DNA of 64,000 bases from Effrenium voratum (lineage: Eukaryota; Sar; Dinophyceae; Suessiales; Symbiodiniaceae): contig CAUJNA010003816.1 of NCBI GenBank assembly GCA_963377175.1, forward strand, positions 132,501-196,500, given 5' to 3'. How positions within the stretch are numbered: position 1 is the stretch's first letter; the number at the start of each line of letters is the position of its first letter. Below the pieces are notes generated by a model, which was not told the origin of the DNA, did no database searches, and saw only the letters and a program-made list of their open reading frames with translations. Positions 28,901-43,900 of the stretch are shown here, one piece after another. Position numbers and translations under genes: made by a program.

Positions 28901-31900
28901 GGCGCCGGACCCCATCGAAGACCATGTGCCGCACCGTCTGCTCCCAGAGCACCTCGCTGGTCATCTGCCTGCGAAACAAAAGATGAAAAACAAACCAAAC
29001 GGGCTTACGCTTTCTTGGTTGACGTTGGAAGGGGAGCAAAACTTTGAATTTTAGCAGTGAAGTTGGGATTTCCCACTAAACCACAATAAGCAAAACTGTT
29101 TCCCAACAACCATGTTTTGTTTGGGCGGGCTGACGTGGGTGTGGCTCGCAATTTAACAGATGGGATTACGAGGGTTTTGGTCTACCTTACCATTTACCAG
29201 GGTTCCATTTTGGACCCCTATTTTTGAGCCATACCCACGTTTTGTTTGGGCACCCGAATAGCTGCGCTTGTTTCTTGTTGTTGTTTTTCCCCCCCGAGAA
29301 CAAAAGAGTGGGCAGCCTCTGCGTGGGGTGGCTTTACCAGGCAAACCAAAAAGGAACCCCCACCCACTTTGGGGGTCCCCTTGGTCCAAAACGGATTTTG
29401 GCATCCCAAGACAACCCAAAGTTGGGTTCCCTCAGCTAGTGGCCCCTTGGCTTTGGCCCTGGAAGCCAAGAGGTTGGGTCCCACCCTCCTCGAGAAACAC
29501 GGGGCCTTGCGTCAGCAAAAGGGGTGACCGGACTATCCCTGGACAAGGATCTATGATGTTGGCCAAAACCATGGAGAGGAGTAGTCCCCAGGGTCTGCTT
29601 TTCAATTAAAAGCTTTTGCGGCGGGCCCCCCCGAAAAAGTGATTTCCTTTTAGTTTCCCTTTACAACCACAAACCAATGGCACTCCCAACTCGCAATTCT
29701 AAGCATCCACAAGTCCAAGGGTATGGCTCAGCACGCCAAAGAGGGCTATTTTGGGTTGCTTCCCACCCTGCCGGATGGGCGGGTCTTGGCTTCCAAAATG
29801 ATGTTGGGTTTTGCTCCGGCTTCCCTTCAACAAAAGCCACCCCAGCAAAACTCCAACCGAAAGGGACGACATGGCAACGGTTTGCTTCAGGTTTTTGTCT
29901 CCCTTTCAAAGCCAACCAAATGGGCGAATCCCCGAAAGAGACGCCCAGACATTGCGCCTCTTCATATAATCCACGAACTCCGCCGGCTTCGAACCTGTTC
30001 TCCGACGCGGCCGGTATGCACCACCCCTACCATCCCTACCAAATGAGGGAACCCCAGCTGTCCCACAACTCTTCAAAGAAGCTCTTCTGATCCTAAACAT
30101 GAACGGGTTTACAAGGACATCAAATTACCGGTAGGGCCGGCGAAGCCGGTGGGCGGAAGATTCGAAAAATATCGTTGGACAGCTCGGGGCGCATCGCGGG
30201 AATCCAACAACATGTCCATACTCTAGTGTTTGGTTCCTTGTGCTCAAACAGTGCTAAAAGAGTGCAACTTTGGAGTCCACACTTAGGATCTTTAAAATGT
30301 TGCCTAATCATGTGGCTGGCGGACCCATTTGCAGGCTCCATGTCCGCCACCATCTCGTGGATCGGGAGGCGCGACTTCCAAGTTACGACCCTCCAATGGT
30401 CCAACGCTGCCACAGATTGTGACCCAAGGCGAAATGAAATTGTGTGGCATGTAACTTCTTGCATCATCTTCATGTATCCTTCAAAGAACCTCCAGACATA
30501 GGACTTAAACCACTTGCCTGGAGCTCCCAAGAACCTTTTCCCAAGCGTGTCGAAATCTGAAGAGGCGGGGGGGTTGGTGGCGTGTGTGGGCTGCACAAAT
30601 TTGGTGGCTCGTCTTTTTTTGTTGTTGCGTCAGTTTCCGTTTGGGCACCAACCAAGACAAGGGGTTCCCATGGTTCCCCCCAAAACACAGACAGACCATG
30701 ACAGACCCAAATCCCAGAAAGACATGCCCAGCCTGCAGGCACCTTTTTGCCAGTGATGTTAAAGTACACCGCACACCTGCCGGAGTTCTGAAATATGACT
30801 CTCTATGCACAACTCAATAGCTTTTGTCTGAACCCCTGGTTGACTTCGGATTCTGGAGAAACTGGCTAATCAGCGGCTGCCCTGACAAGTAAGGAAATAT
30901 GTATTATATATATATACATATGTACATGTATATACATATATATATATATACATAATGTACGCCTAGAGGGTTCTTCTACCTACAAAGTCAACATTACCGC
31001 CAGCTTTCTGATCATGGAAGCGCATAGGAGGCTGTTTGCGCATCCTGATGGCAGTCTTGCGAAGCTCTCACTTCCACTGGGGGCCTTCGGCTCCCAACTC
31101 CCGCCCGACCCGAGCTTCACATATTTCCTTGGCGCCGATTTCTGGCCGGAGGCATCTGAGCTTCATCGGGGTCCGATTGCTCCGACTTCACGGGTTCGGA
31201 GCCTGTGAAGTTGCGTCTAGGTCCTGTCGAGAGTTTCGAATAATAAGGGTACCAACTTTTCTCTGTCTTTTTTAGTAGCGGAACCCTCCCCCCAAAAAAG
31301 GGTGAAAGGGCACTACAGTTGGACCTAGTAGTTATGCAAGGGCAAGAGCACAAAGGAAATCTCAGGAGGGAAGCCTATGATTGGGGAATCAAATCATGAT
31401 CACGGGAAAGTGATGTGAAGTTACTTTGGCTCCTTATGCGCACAGAATCCGTTTCGCACCAGATATGATGGATGAATTTCTATGAACCCACAAATTACAA
31501 ACAGCCAATTGTCGTGCCTGAATCGCGAACTTCCATCCACATAGTTCCATCCACATACCCCGGACTCCAAATACCCACTTCTTTTAGGGTATCATGTCGA
31601 CCCTCTACTAAAAAAGGAGGTATTTACCTTGAAACACCAGGTTTTCCAAAAAGCAACTAGAAAAAGTGGGTATGTGGATTAGGGGGTATAAACCGCCGGG
31701 CAGCCCAAAAAACCGAGCGCTCGCGCCGTGGAGGCTTCATCTTGGGGAAGGCGGCGTCGATGGCCTGCTCCAACTCCTGTCGAACAGGAAGCCTTGGGAA
31801 GTCTCGGGTCTGAAGTGGCGGGGTCCCCCCCAAATAATGGCGCAACCATTTTCTTGTTCTTTGGTTTCCCTTTAAACCCCACCGTATGAATCTTCATAAT

Positions 31901-34900
31901 GTGTCTTCCTTTTTTGGTTTCCCTTCAAACCCACCAACAAAAAGGTGCGCACAAGAAACAAACAAGACACTCGTATGAACCTTTATCATGTGTGTTTTCC
32001 TGGTGGTTTCCCGTTAAAACCCACCAAAAATAAGTCACCCTCCAAAAACAACACACACACACAATATGAACCTTTGTAATGTTGGTGTGGATGGACAGCA
32101 CCTAGAATTCGCACTAGTTGGGAAAATCGTGGTTTGTCCAAGTATTTCAGGTTTTCATCCACCCGGGCCGCTGCGAAGTGGGTTCTTTCCATTCACAGAA
32201 CTCAGGGTCCATTGACAAAGGCCTATTTGACATGTTCCAGATGGGTGTCTAAGTCTAAGTTGGACGCATCTTAGCTGCTGGTTTCCTACTTTGTTGTGGC
32301 TGTCCTTTTCAACTCATCCGAAACGGGGTTCTTGATTTTGACGCACACAGTGATGAAATTCAGGTGCTGTGTCCCGTTTCGACTCTGGAGCAAGGGTTCT
32401 CGAGATGCTTCCGGACAAGAATCACGATACCACCGCTGGGGAGCCCCACAAGCAACAAGTCCGCATTTCCAGGGCTTCCCGGCTTCCCTGTGTCTGTAAA
32501 CCGGAAGTTCGTAAGTCAACGCTTTTTTTGTTAATGTTTTCCCTTTTGTCTTTTCTTATTTTCCGGGCGAGAGCTTCCAATGAAGCTCGATTCTAAGGCT
32601 GTCCGACCGCCTTCAAATCGAAAGGCTGTCTGTCAAAAGCAAAGGGGACCCAGGATGGATGTTCTCTGGTTGAGTAATTTTAGAAGGATCCCGCGCTTTT
32701 GGGAGGAACCACCCTTCGAAAGTAGCCCGCAATGTTTATCAATGCTGGGTCAAAGTTACACCATATATTAACTGGTGACATGTATAAACCACCTATGTAA
32801 ACAAGTAAACCGATATTCATGGACATTTCATGGAAATGAATGCAATGTAATGCAATCCCATGCATGTATCTACTATCACGTCTTTCTTATAATCATAATA
32901 TGATTATAAGAAAGATATGTATATACACATAACTCTTGTGTGTGGGTCCCGTGGGTCCCGTGGGTCCCGAGTGTTGCGCCAGGTCCCGTCAGCTTCCGTC
33001 AGCTCCTTCTTCGCCGGCTCCATGAGCGGCGTATGGAAGGCGCCCCCGGTCTGCCGGTTTCGGATCGTTTTTCGCGAGGCTCTCTCCCCGAGCGCCGAAA
33101 AGCAGAGGCAGAAGCCGTGCGGATGGGGACCTCCAGGTGGATGGGTTGATTTATTTGGTTGGAGGTTGGTGAACAAAGATTCCATTGAGATGGTAAAAAC
33201 CATGTGGATGGGGTTCATGGTTGGTGGAAGGGGATACCAATAAATATTGGTGGTTGGTTGTTGAAAATTACTTCCACCAGTGGTAAGAGAAAAGAAGAAG
33301 AAGATGGACATCCATCCATGTGGATGGGGCTATGTGAAAACATGTGGATGGGCTTACCAAAGCCATGGCTACCAAAACTAAGAAACCCTGGAAATGAAAC
33401 CAGACCGTTTGTTGGAACTTACGCCCTCCCTGACATTCTCCCCGCGTGGGTGGGGGTTGTTTTGTTGCTCATGGGCTTGGCTCCTCTCAAGGCCGTGCCA
33501 CAACAGAACTCTTTCTTGGGTTTGGACTAACTTGCTGGTTCTCATGAACCTTTAAGATGCCTTTAAAGGAAACCACCAGGCATGCGTCAGTTCGGAGGAA
33601 TCCAGAAGCCAAAGCAGCAAAATACACCAGGCATGACCACTTCCCTCAAGGAGAAACAGCCCACCAGGCCACTTTTTTGGGGTTGGTACGGTTCTTGATT
33701 TTTCAGCTCCACCACGAGAAAAGTTCGAATCTCCCTCCTGTGGCTTGAGGCCCTTCCAGAAGAAAAGTGGTCGGGGTGTGTGCACCGTTGTTGAAAACAA
33801 ATCCGGACCCCGAACAATGGATCCGGCTTCATTCGGCTTCCTTTTGGCTTCCGAGACAAGGCCCGAGAGACTTCGGGGGGAGCCACACGTATGTCTCACG
33901 TACTCTGTCGAAATAGAAGGTGATCACCTCTTGTCACCACAGATGGACATCAAGTCAGGAAAGCCAAGAGATTACATCAGCTCTTCCTCGGACAGGGACA
34001 ACACACCAGAGTTCGTTTCAAACCGGAAATGAGTTGGTCTATATCAGTTGGGCATTGGGCCGAAACGACTAGAAACATCCGGGCAAGTTATGAAACCACT
34101 TGTGCAGAAAGACTAGGACATGGAAAGCACCGTCATCCCTCTAAGGCGCACAACTCCCAAGAAAAAGGCCGCGGGTGTCCGCAAAAGGACTGCCAACAGC
34201 TAGGGCATGTTGAAGACACCGTTGTTCAAACATCCGTTTCAGGTTCCGTCGGAACTGGGTTCTTCCATGATGACGAACCTAGTTATTTTGAAATGTTGTG
34301 TTGCGTGATGTCCCAGTGCCATCCCTAAAGAAACAATGCTACATTGAATCAACGGTCAAGAGCGTTGACACAAACAACTTTGGTACTCTGCCTACAAACG
34401 CGCTGCCCGCAAAGGGTGACTTCATCTTGGCTTCTAAACCAACACACATGCACACACAACAACCATGGGGTTGCGCATTGATTGAACAAATCCATTGCGC
34501 TGGGTTTCTACTTTAACGAGACAAATCAAATCATGTTTTCTCGAGACTGATTCGTAAAAGCCCAGCATCCTCCAAAGGAGACCCCCCTCAAGTTGCTCCA
34601 GTCGAATGGTGTTCACCGAGCGCCTTGATCGGGCGCGCTTGCAGTGCTCGGGCCTGACGGGCAGTGCCCAAAAACAATCCATTTGCTTCCGTCTCCTGGA
34701 GAAAAATATGGCCGTGGCAGCTGTGGGTGCAAAACAAGGGTAACCCCAAAATGGCCTACCCTGGCAAATGGAAACATGGACCAAAACCTGCTGTCTCCTG
34801 GTGGTTGAACTTGCACTTTCACCCAGACCCGTATTTCCAGTGATGAAGTGATGATAAATTTCCTGAATAGATTCCCTTTTAAAACCAAAGGGGGAACACA

Positions 34901-37900
34901 ATACATATTATTGAGCAAATGGAAGAAACACATGGGTCTGTGCGCGCTTTTCGGGTACCAGTTTCTAGGGTTTTTAGAGAGCCCCCACATGGTTTTCTTT
35001 TCGGAGGAGGGCTACCCCAGTTGCGGTGTCAAGAGAAACCACGCGGATAAGCTCCCGTTGTGAGCTTCCCTGTGACGCACACCCATCGTATTCTAATCAT
35101 CGGAGATCTAGAAATGGATGTTGTTTCTTTGCGGCTTCTCTTGAAAACCATCCCAAAAGGGACAAAAACCATCCCCAACGGGACCATATGTTGAGATCCT
35201 TTTGGTCCGATACAGCGCCAATCTGTGGCTCACATTGCAGGGACCAAAACCGCCTCTGAAAGGTGCTTGAAAGACAGCGCTTGCACATGGCCGGCTCGTC
35301 TTTTTTTCCAAGGTACGGCCCCAAAAACCGGCTTATAAGGGCTTACTTTTTTCGGTGCCCCTTTACAACCCACCTAAAACCCTTAAAAAAGGGGGGTAGC
35401 CTCCAAGCATCCAAAACCTACACAGCCCCAAATGCACCTGAGTGCTCTTGGCTTCACCCGGCTTCACCGGATATCCCTCTCTTTTCTTTTCGCGCGCCGC
35501 GAAAGGCGGCCGGCGGCCGCGCGGCCTTCGTGGCGAGCTCGCAGAGCTTGTCGATTGCCGCTTTGGAGCCGCCGCAGGTGAAGCCCGCGGGGAAGAGCAC
35601 GTTGGCGATCTGGCCTGGAAAAAACAAACCGTCCGAAGACCCCTTCCTTCTATTTGGATAAGACCCCTGGAAAAACATCCAGTAGTGATAAATTCCTTTT
35701 TGCGACCAACAAGGGAAAAAAAAGAAAAAACTTAAGCAACTGGAAACTTCAAAGCAGCAGCTGCCAGAGATGCCTCTCGGGGCCCTGAGAAATGGAGTCC
35801 CGAGAGAAACCGTCCCTTGCTGAAGGTTTTCTTTCAGGGTACCCTTGATTTCATTGCCTCGTTTGCTGAGCACCAGCTGGTCACTCCTGCATCTGAATCT
35901 ATGGCGATTGCTGGTGGCAACACCAAGGTTTAGACGACAACACACAAGGCTTGGGCGATTCAATCCCTCGTTTTGGACATGGCTTAAACACCTATTGTTC
36001 AAAAGCAAGCTCCATTTGGTTCAGACAGGGAGGCTGGGAACAGCTTTGTCAAAACAAGTCTTGCCACCAACCTTGTAAGGGTTCCGCCAAAACCTCGCAA
36101 TCAACAAACGGCACTTAAAAGCTCTGCTTTCAATTCGTTTCAATTTGGGTCCACCTGGCAGGTTCATTTCATTTGAGTCATACTCAAAACCTGGTGTGGA
36201 AATGATCTACCCGCCATGTAAAGAATTAAAGACAGATCTCCGCACCCAGTTGGCGGGATTCTCCCTAGCTTCATCTCCCCGGGTTTTGAGCACCGAAAAC
36301 CACTCATTTGACCCACCGAGGCCGCGGCACACCGCGTCGGGGCTGTCCCCCTTCGCCTCCTTGCCTCGATGCGGTGCATCTGCCCGGCCGTTTGAAGCAA
36401 TGCGATGGACTCGGAGAAAAAAAGAAGAAGTCAAGACGCATCAAGCTGACTCAATGTCACTTCCTGAGTGGCCGCCCGAAAAACGTCGCCCAACTTGTGC
36501 TTTACCACTTAGATGATCTTCCGAAAAAGTAGCGAGTCCAGGAACTCAGGAAGTAAGCAAAGAAGTGAGACTCTCCAATGGTAAGCCAAACTCAATTCCC
36601 AGGGCACCCCCCCCATGGCCGATATGTTCTTGGATTCCTGTTCGCGTCCCTGACATTCTGAGCCCGAGCCGAGGTTTCAAACGTAGCCGCAACTAAACAA
36701 AAGCAACAAATTAAAGTTTGACTTTTTGGGCTTGAACAAGTGAGAACCGTGGGCAATCCAGCAAAACAACGTGTCAGATAGGTTCATTGAAGCGGTCGCG
36801 GTTTGGGAAATGGGTCAATCTCCAAATTGGGATATATAGAATCCCAACATAGGCCTGGCCAGTAAAAACATCCATGCCCTCAGGGCAACATGTATCCGAT
36901 GATTTAGAGCCACAAAGGAGCCATTATTCACTTAGAAACAGGGGGCCCGATAAGGACAAGAGTTCAATCGCGTGGGCTTCCAATAGTTCCTACCAGCTGC
37001 TACTGCATATTTTGAGTTGCATTTGTGAGGACAAAAAGGTTTGGCCCTTTTCATTTTGCATGATGTCGACATCAAATCATCCATTACTGGTCACTAGTTA
37101 CGTTGCAATGGTTCCCCTCAAGAGGCCAACACTCCATTATCAGCTTCTCTCGAACTGTTGGGTTGGATTGGTGGAAGTCAGGACTGATTTCCCATTTACC
37201 CTCTACAAGAAGGGCTTGAAATCCCCAAACCACTCCAAACCACCAGGGAAGGGGTTGTGTGGCCGTAGGTTTCGCCGTGTTTGAGCCTTGAGAGGCATCC
37301 TTCCGCCCCCAAAATTCCACTAACATCCAACCAAACATATGAAAAAGGGTGCCCTTAAAAGAACATGCCCAAACATTGTGAAATAAAGTGCAGTATACAG
37401 CCTTCGTTGGCATAGGGTATAAATACCTTAGGTCCTGACCAAACGGTTTTACGACATAGATCGTACAGATTGAAGAGTAGGAAGAACAAGTATGACTACC
37501 ATCCCACCAATTAACATGGAACCTGACCTTCGGGACTCAGTCCCTTTGCAAGAAAGATGGTCCGAACCACGAACGGTTCCATGTGAAAAGGGTGAGAGGG
37601 TAGCAAGGGAAGAAGGTGATAGGAGGGAAGAAGGTGATCTGAGAAGAAGGTAAGGAGAACAATTGGCGGAGAATAAGGTAATAAGAATGATCAATGATCT
37701 GGCCATGGGTCGAAATCCCGTACCCCCAGTGAACATCCCAATCCAACCACTAAAATAGGTTCTAAAATGGTTGGTGAATTCACCTACCCCAAAATGGGAT
37801 CCTAAAACGGTTTTGACCACCACAGCCATCTAAGTATGGCGCCTTGAGGGCGGCCCCTTGGGCGCCGCGCAGAGTCGCTCCACAGTGTTACGGTCCAGGC

Positions 37901-40900
37901 CAGCCACCGAGCACATGGACTGCCTGAGCCCGCTCGAGTCCTTTAGGCTGCGTGAGCAACAAACTGGGCGCGTCTTTCTTGGGGACCCCCCTGGATGGCA
38001 CAACGGTTCTCCCTTTGGATCTCCCGTAAACACCAACCAAAAAGGAGTACCTTCAACACAAAGACATGCCCAAATGTGTTTTGTAGCCACTGAAAGTGAA
38101 CACCCCGAAACTAAAGCAGTAGAAATACCAAGAACTGTGAAGGGACCGGGTCTCCCAACGATTGGTTTGTTGAGGGCCTCGGTTCAGTCGCAGTTGGAGT
38201 TAACATGGACCCCCTTGGACCTGGCTCAGTGCTGCCCATCGTGCCGCATGAAAAGGGGAATACCTAAAAGCGCTCCCCGCCCCGCGTACAACCCCCCCCC
38301 GCAAAAGAAAAGAGAACCACTTGCGCAGAATGACCGGGACGTGGAAAGCATGGTTCGCCCTAAGGCGCACAACACCCAAGCTCAAACATCCTTTTCAGGC
38401 TTCGTCGGAACTGGGATCTTCCATGATGACGAACCTGGTTATTTTGACATATTATGGTGCGTGATGTCCCAGTGCCATCCCTATAGAAACAGCGTTAAAT
38501 TGAATCAACTTTCAACCAAACTGGCTACTGCCCTTGTAGCAGGTTTTGCTTCTCTTCAGGGGGCCGCAAGTCCCAATGTGGATGTCAGAGGTGGCCAGGG
38601 ATGCCGAAGGGGGGGGGGTTGTATCTATGGCTTCGAGGCAACCGTGCCCCTACTACATGCTCCAGAATGCCCGTAGAAATAAGCGATGTCTACATATAAA
38701 AAAAAATACAAAATAGGTGACTATTGTATATATATATATGTATGTCTGCATATATATATATATAGAGATTGACATATATCTATATATATATATTAATATA
38801 TAAACACGTAGTCACAGGGCCCCGGGCGGGGACGTCTCGGTGGCCTTCTGCATGGCCGCCGCCCGCAGCTTCACCAGCTGAAGGCCTCGCAACTCGCTCG
38901 CTCGCTCGCTCGCTCGCTCCGCCGTCGGGACCCGGGGGGGGGGGGCATCCTGGCCAACCTGGCGTATCCAAGCAAAGTGGCTACAATCACCTGGTTAACA
39001 ATATCTATGGGTGGCCACAAGGTCACCAGGTGAACCAAAAAAAAACCGTATGGGTATTGGGTATGGATCAAAGTTAAGCCAGGAATTGGACCGCAGGTCA
39101 AGATTTTTTGGGGTTACAGTACCCTATTCTTGACCCACAGCCACATTCTGGTTGCTTTCTTGTCCAGGTGGTTGTCAAACGAACCCCAGGAGAGCTACCC
39201 GCTACCCCCCACACACATGACACCCATGTATTGAAGGTTTGTCAAAAGTAGGGGCACTTTGTGGTGCCCTCTTTTGAAGGCGACACAAGGAGGCACCAGG
39301 GTCTAAAATGGGGCCATATTGTTGATAACGCCCCTTGGTGTGACGCGCAAATGAACTTTCAGGCAGGGGCAATGTTTGCTGGGCTGCTACAATGGCAACA
39401 CGCCCACTCTGGGAAAACCGTGACCCAACGAGGCTAAGAAATGGAGAAAGTTCCCAAAACCTGAGCGGAAGAATTGCAAGACCAAATCAGAAGGAACTGA
39501 AGGGAGTCAGGATTGCCCTCCAAAAAAGCCCGGATAGATGTGGGACATAAGAACCAAATGCTCAAGCAGGGTTCTGATTGCTTTCGCGAACATTTCCACG
39601 TAGTGCAGCTAGCGTTGGCGGGTGAAATGCCGGACAATTTGTGAGATGACCTGGACGACTTGTTAACAAATACCCACCTTTTTTGGACAATTGGCTGCAT
39701 TGTGGTTGCATGCTGAAACTCAACGCTTTCTACACCCTCGAATACACCCAGGGGAAGCCGGATTCATAAAGGATACATCCAAAAACCACATCTTGTGCCT
39801 GGGCATCCTCTCAAGCAGCAAAAACGCAAGTGAAGCCGCCCCAGCTGGTATCCTCCGGGACATAAGCCAATGGCAATGCACTTCACAACCTTCAAACCAT
39901 CTGTAGATAGTTTCGCTTAGATTTGTGGCTTGGAGTGGTTTCAGAAGAACAACAGCTTTTTCACCCAAACCAACCAGGGGTACCAAGCGTTTCTTTCCCT
40001 CACCCATTGAAGCACCCTCCCAGCCAATTAACACATGGAACCCTTCGACGTTTCGGGGTGGTTTGGACCATTTTCCCTTTAAAGGGACCGGGTCCCGAAC
40101 GTCGACCGGTTCCATGTGTTAATTGGTGGGAGGGAACCCAAGACGGTGTCTAAGGTGGCCGCAATCCTCGAACTCCAGCACCCCGGCAGCGCCTAAACCA
40201 GTCGCGGGTCGACTTGTCTCAGCTTCCCAACTGGTGATTTGGAGTGGTGGCTTGGTGGTTTGGAGGGGTCTCCCAACTAAACACTCTACAAGAACAAGGG
40301 TTCAAATCCAAGCCCAAACCAATCTAAACCACAAAAGGTTTGCCTTATGGTCGTGGTCTCCCATGGAAAACAGCAACCACAGGAACGTTGACAGGAAATC
40401 GGAATTCCAAACACCATCAAGGGGAACCGAAAGAAAACCAAAAGCACTTGCAGGGGATACTTGTATATCCAGATTTCCCCTCATCTTCACGAGAATCGGG
40501 TTCAAACCGGCCGACCGCCGCAAATGAGAGGTCGCCTGAACTGACCTCTAAAACCAACGGAACAAATCAGGGAAACACAGCACCGGAAGGTGTGCCAAGG
40601 GAATCCCAAGGATTTCAACCTGGAAGGTCTTTTGATTCCAACGGTGCCAGGCCTCAAGTGATATGAGCAGCGGCCAATATTTGTTGTGTCCCAAATGACA
40701 TGATATTTTGGAGTGTAAATCTGCGTAATGTCATCCCCTTTCTAACTTCCTCAGTGGATGGCCCAAAAACTGTCATTTTTGTCTGCACCACTAACACGAT
40801 CAAACAGTATAAAGCCCAGGAACTCAGGAAGTGAGCTTTTCCCTGTATACGACTTATTTTTTGTTGACCGCATCTTCATCCCCTCCATTCTTGTCAATGG

Positions 40901-43900
40901 CCTGCCCTCGGACTTACCCTGCAAAAGGTTCATGATGAAATTTAGGTGTCCCCCCCAGGTATAGCCCAGCAAATCCGCCGACGCCAGTCGAGCGTGTAGA
41001 TGGCAGTCCGCAACTTGGTCTTCCTTCGGAATCTCTTATCAAAGCCGAAGGCTCTTGGGACTGCTATTTTTTGGGCATGCTGTGCTACGTGTCCAAAACC
41101 CTGTATTTTTCCAGTGTTTTTGGGCCTTTCGTGCTAGAAATCTGCGTTTCGCCTAGGTCTCTGGGGGGGGGGGTTTCCCCCGCACGCGCAGGATCTGCAT
41201 CCCCAGCATCATCAGGATTATCTTGTTGCCATGAATTTGTCTCTTTCTTTTGCAGATACTAGTGGCGTTTTGCTGTTTCAAGCGATGTTGGAATTGGCCT
41301 GTTAGGGGTTTGGGTGAAGCCAAGTGCAGTGACACTTGAGGAACTGTTGAAATTTGCAAAAAAATCTTGCAATTCCCCACCTGTACGGAGCAGCTACTGC
41401 GAAACATCCCCTGCATTATCGTGCTTTTGGAAGTCCATTCTCAGGGTATTTGAGGGGGGTTGCTAGTATCGGTTTTTGATGGCTGCTTTTGGGAAATATT
41501 GAAAAACCTTGGTTTTTTGCACTTTTTTGTGGCTAGCCGGCTGCATTCCCAGCATTCCCCACAACTCTCGTATTTTCTGTGTTTGGTCAATGTCGCGTGT
41601 GTGAAAGTCTTAAAATCTTGAGCGTGAAGATTGGGTTTGTTCTTGTAAGTTGTGTGGCTGCATCCCTTGCATTTCCAGCATCCTCAGCATCTGGGACATG
41701 AAAAATGACCTAGGCAAAAAGACGTCTTTTTCCTGACCCCAAACTTGAGGCACCCTGCAGTTTGTTAATGGGGGACTGTCCACTGGCGTCGGCGGATCGC
41801 GTAGCGATTTCAATATACAATTTAAGCACAATATTGCAAAGAGAGCTCTAAAAGACAACCAAGGGTTTTCAAGAGGGCTTCCGCTTCCCCAAAAACAGTC
41901 AGACAATTGCTCAAATGTTGGGGGTCACTTGGTTAAAAGAGCGGTATTTGCAGATTTCCAGGTGACCCCTCAAATTTTGGCAAACCCTATTTCGGACTTT
42001 TGCAAGGTCATTTTGGGCAAGATTGACAAGTGAGACGATACCAAACCAGGAAAATAGTATGTACAAACTAAACCAGTTCAGTTGAGAAAGATTGCCAAAT
42101 ATATAGTGGCCACTGTGCGGCGTCCAAAATATAATAGCTATAGTTCAAAATAGTTCGGCACTATAGTGGCTATATTTGGTACTGGACATTTCGATTTTGG
42201 TGGGAAGATTGGGGTACACCTGTAGGGGTCCCCATGTAGCAAAGCTAGGATTCTGCCCACTGCAACTGGGTCCTGAATGGAATCAAAGGGGCCCCCTTTT
42301 GGTTTCCTTCAGGGTAAACTCAACATACCGGCAATTTGACGCCCAGTTTCACGAGTTTCCGATAATTGTCCCAGGAAGGGGGCAATAATAAAAACAAAAA
42401 AAAACATTTCCATCCCTGGTGGTTTGAGCGTCTCCCATCAACATGCCAACCATTTAAGGGGCTTGATTCACCGAGAGAAACTCCCCACATGGGTGTCTTT
42501 TTGAAGCGGAACCATTTGTTCGAGGTTTTGAAGCAAAACCAAAGGGGAGCACCACTTGATTGTGCTCAGTAGACCCAGGGTGTTGGGAATAAACCAAAGG
42601 ATTCCCTCAAAAGAAACCATAGGGGCCGGTTTTTCGGGGTCATGCATGGATCATTCCATGCTTCATTCCCTGCTTATCGAACCAGCAAGACCACCATTTT
42701 GCGGGGCCCCACCTTAAAAAAGACCCCCGCCTCAAATAGGGGTCCTTTTCATGTCCCTCAAAACCGCCAAAAAAAAATTGCGGGTCCAACCCCCAGAAAC
42801 CGACCCCCCCAAGTGTCCCGCAAATGGCGGTGTACTCGCCCAGGCTGAGCCCCGCCACAGCCTGCGTTTGTTTTTTGGCACCCTTGTTGGTCCGTTTCAA
42901 GGTTTGAAGGGAAACCAACAAACAAACAACGTCCATCTTTTGCGGGGGCCAAATCCCGATTTGGACACATCAGATGCGAGTTCTGGGTGTTCTGTATGAC
43001 AACTCAGCACCTGTGTCTGTCTAAGTGGGACTACCTAACGGAGAACACCTGGTAGAGGACACAACCCCGAGGGTTCGAAATTGAATTTGGTGTCTGCACG
43101 CATTGCTGTCCTGTGCAAACCATTGCCCTTCCTTCTAACATAGCACTTGTGGGAGGGCACCTGGAAGATCATTTTCCTCTAACAAAAAAAACCCTGTCAG
43201 GAGCCAAGTGAGAGGGAGGGTATCCTTTTTGTCTCCCATCTGATGCTCTGTACGCCTGTACGGCAAGCAATTCCTTGACTGCTCACAACTCTTGTGAAAA
43301 AACACCACTTTTCTTGCCTGGCACAGGCTGTCGAGGCAAATGCTCGCCTCAAGCAAGCGTTTATGCCTAGGTTTGGACCATGGCGGTAAGCAAATAAACA
43401 AGGTTCTACATGGCTAATTCCTTTTTGGCTGAAACCTTCAGATCAGTACCTTCTATCCTTATACGTTTTAGGTTTAGCTACTTTTGGCCAATCCACTCAA
43501 GTGGTTTGCGGCATGGCAGGTTCCGTCTACCTGAAACGACCGATGATCCCTGGCCGGCAAATTGTTGTAGCGGATTTACTTACCACGGTGGAGAGGCCTT
43601 GTCACCCATAGCCCCAAATTGTTGTGGGGACAACTCGAGAATCCCCTACGTTCCTCCAAAATTGCCAATAGACTGCTGGACACTTTGTCATGTCTGAACC
43701 AACAGAACATTCAACTTCAAATAAGGCCAAATGGCGTCATCGCAAGGGGAAACAAGTGCCTAAATAGTTAGATGAGCTTGTAGGGGTACTGTGGACGTAC
43801 AAACTCCACTTCGCACCAATTGGTAGATGATGTATCCCAGTGTCGGGCTTCATTCGATTCTGGTGCAGGATGTTTGTGCACAACATGAAGCCAAGTTACC

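Larger units (their letters stand above)
27177..34623. other. Introns of the MCAT gene, 3' part
   Basis: Between the exons lie a (CT)n tract (28746-28772), family D (29014-29113), B (29136-29235) and F (31217-31328), an AT microsatellite (30902-30955), G+T-rich GTGGATGGG repeats near 33130-33360 and one copy of a dispersed repeat (34215-34370). No other gene is recognised. Confidence 0.55.

Noticed and set aside
37858..38676. 272-codon open frame on the plus strand
   Set aside because: It runs antisense across the well-supported MCAT exon at 37866-37919. Only the FHDDEP repeat segment is kept, as a dispersed repeat.
43410..43697. 95-codon plus-strand frame with several cysteines
   Set aside because: No domain, no neighbouring exons and no repeat elsewhere; treated as chance within an MCAT intron.
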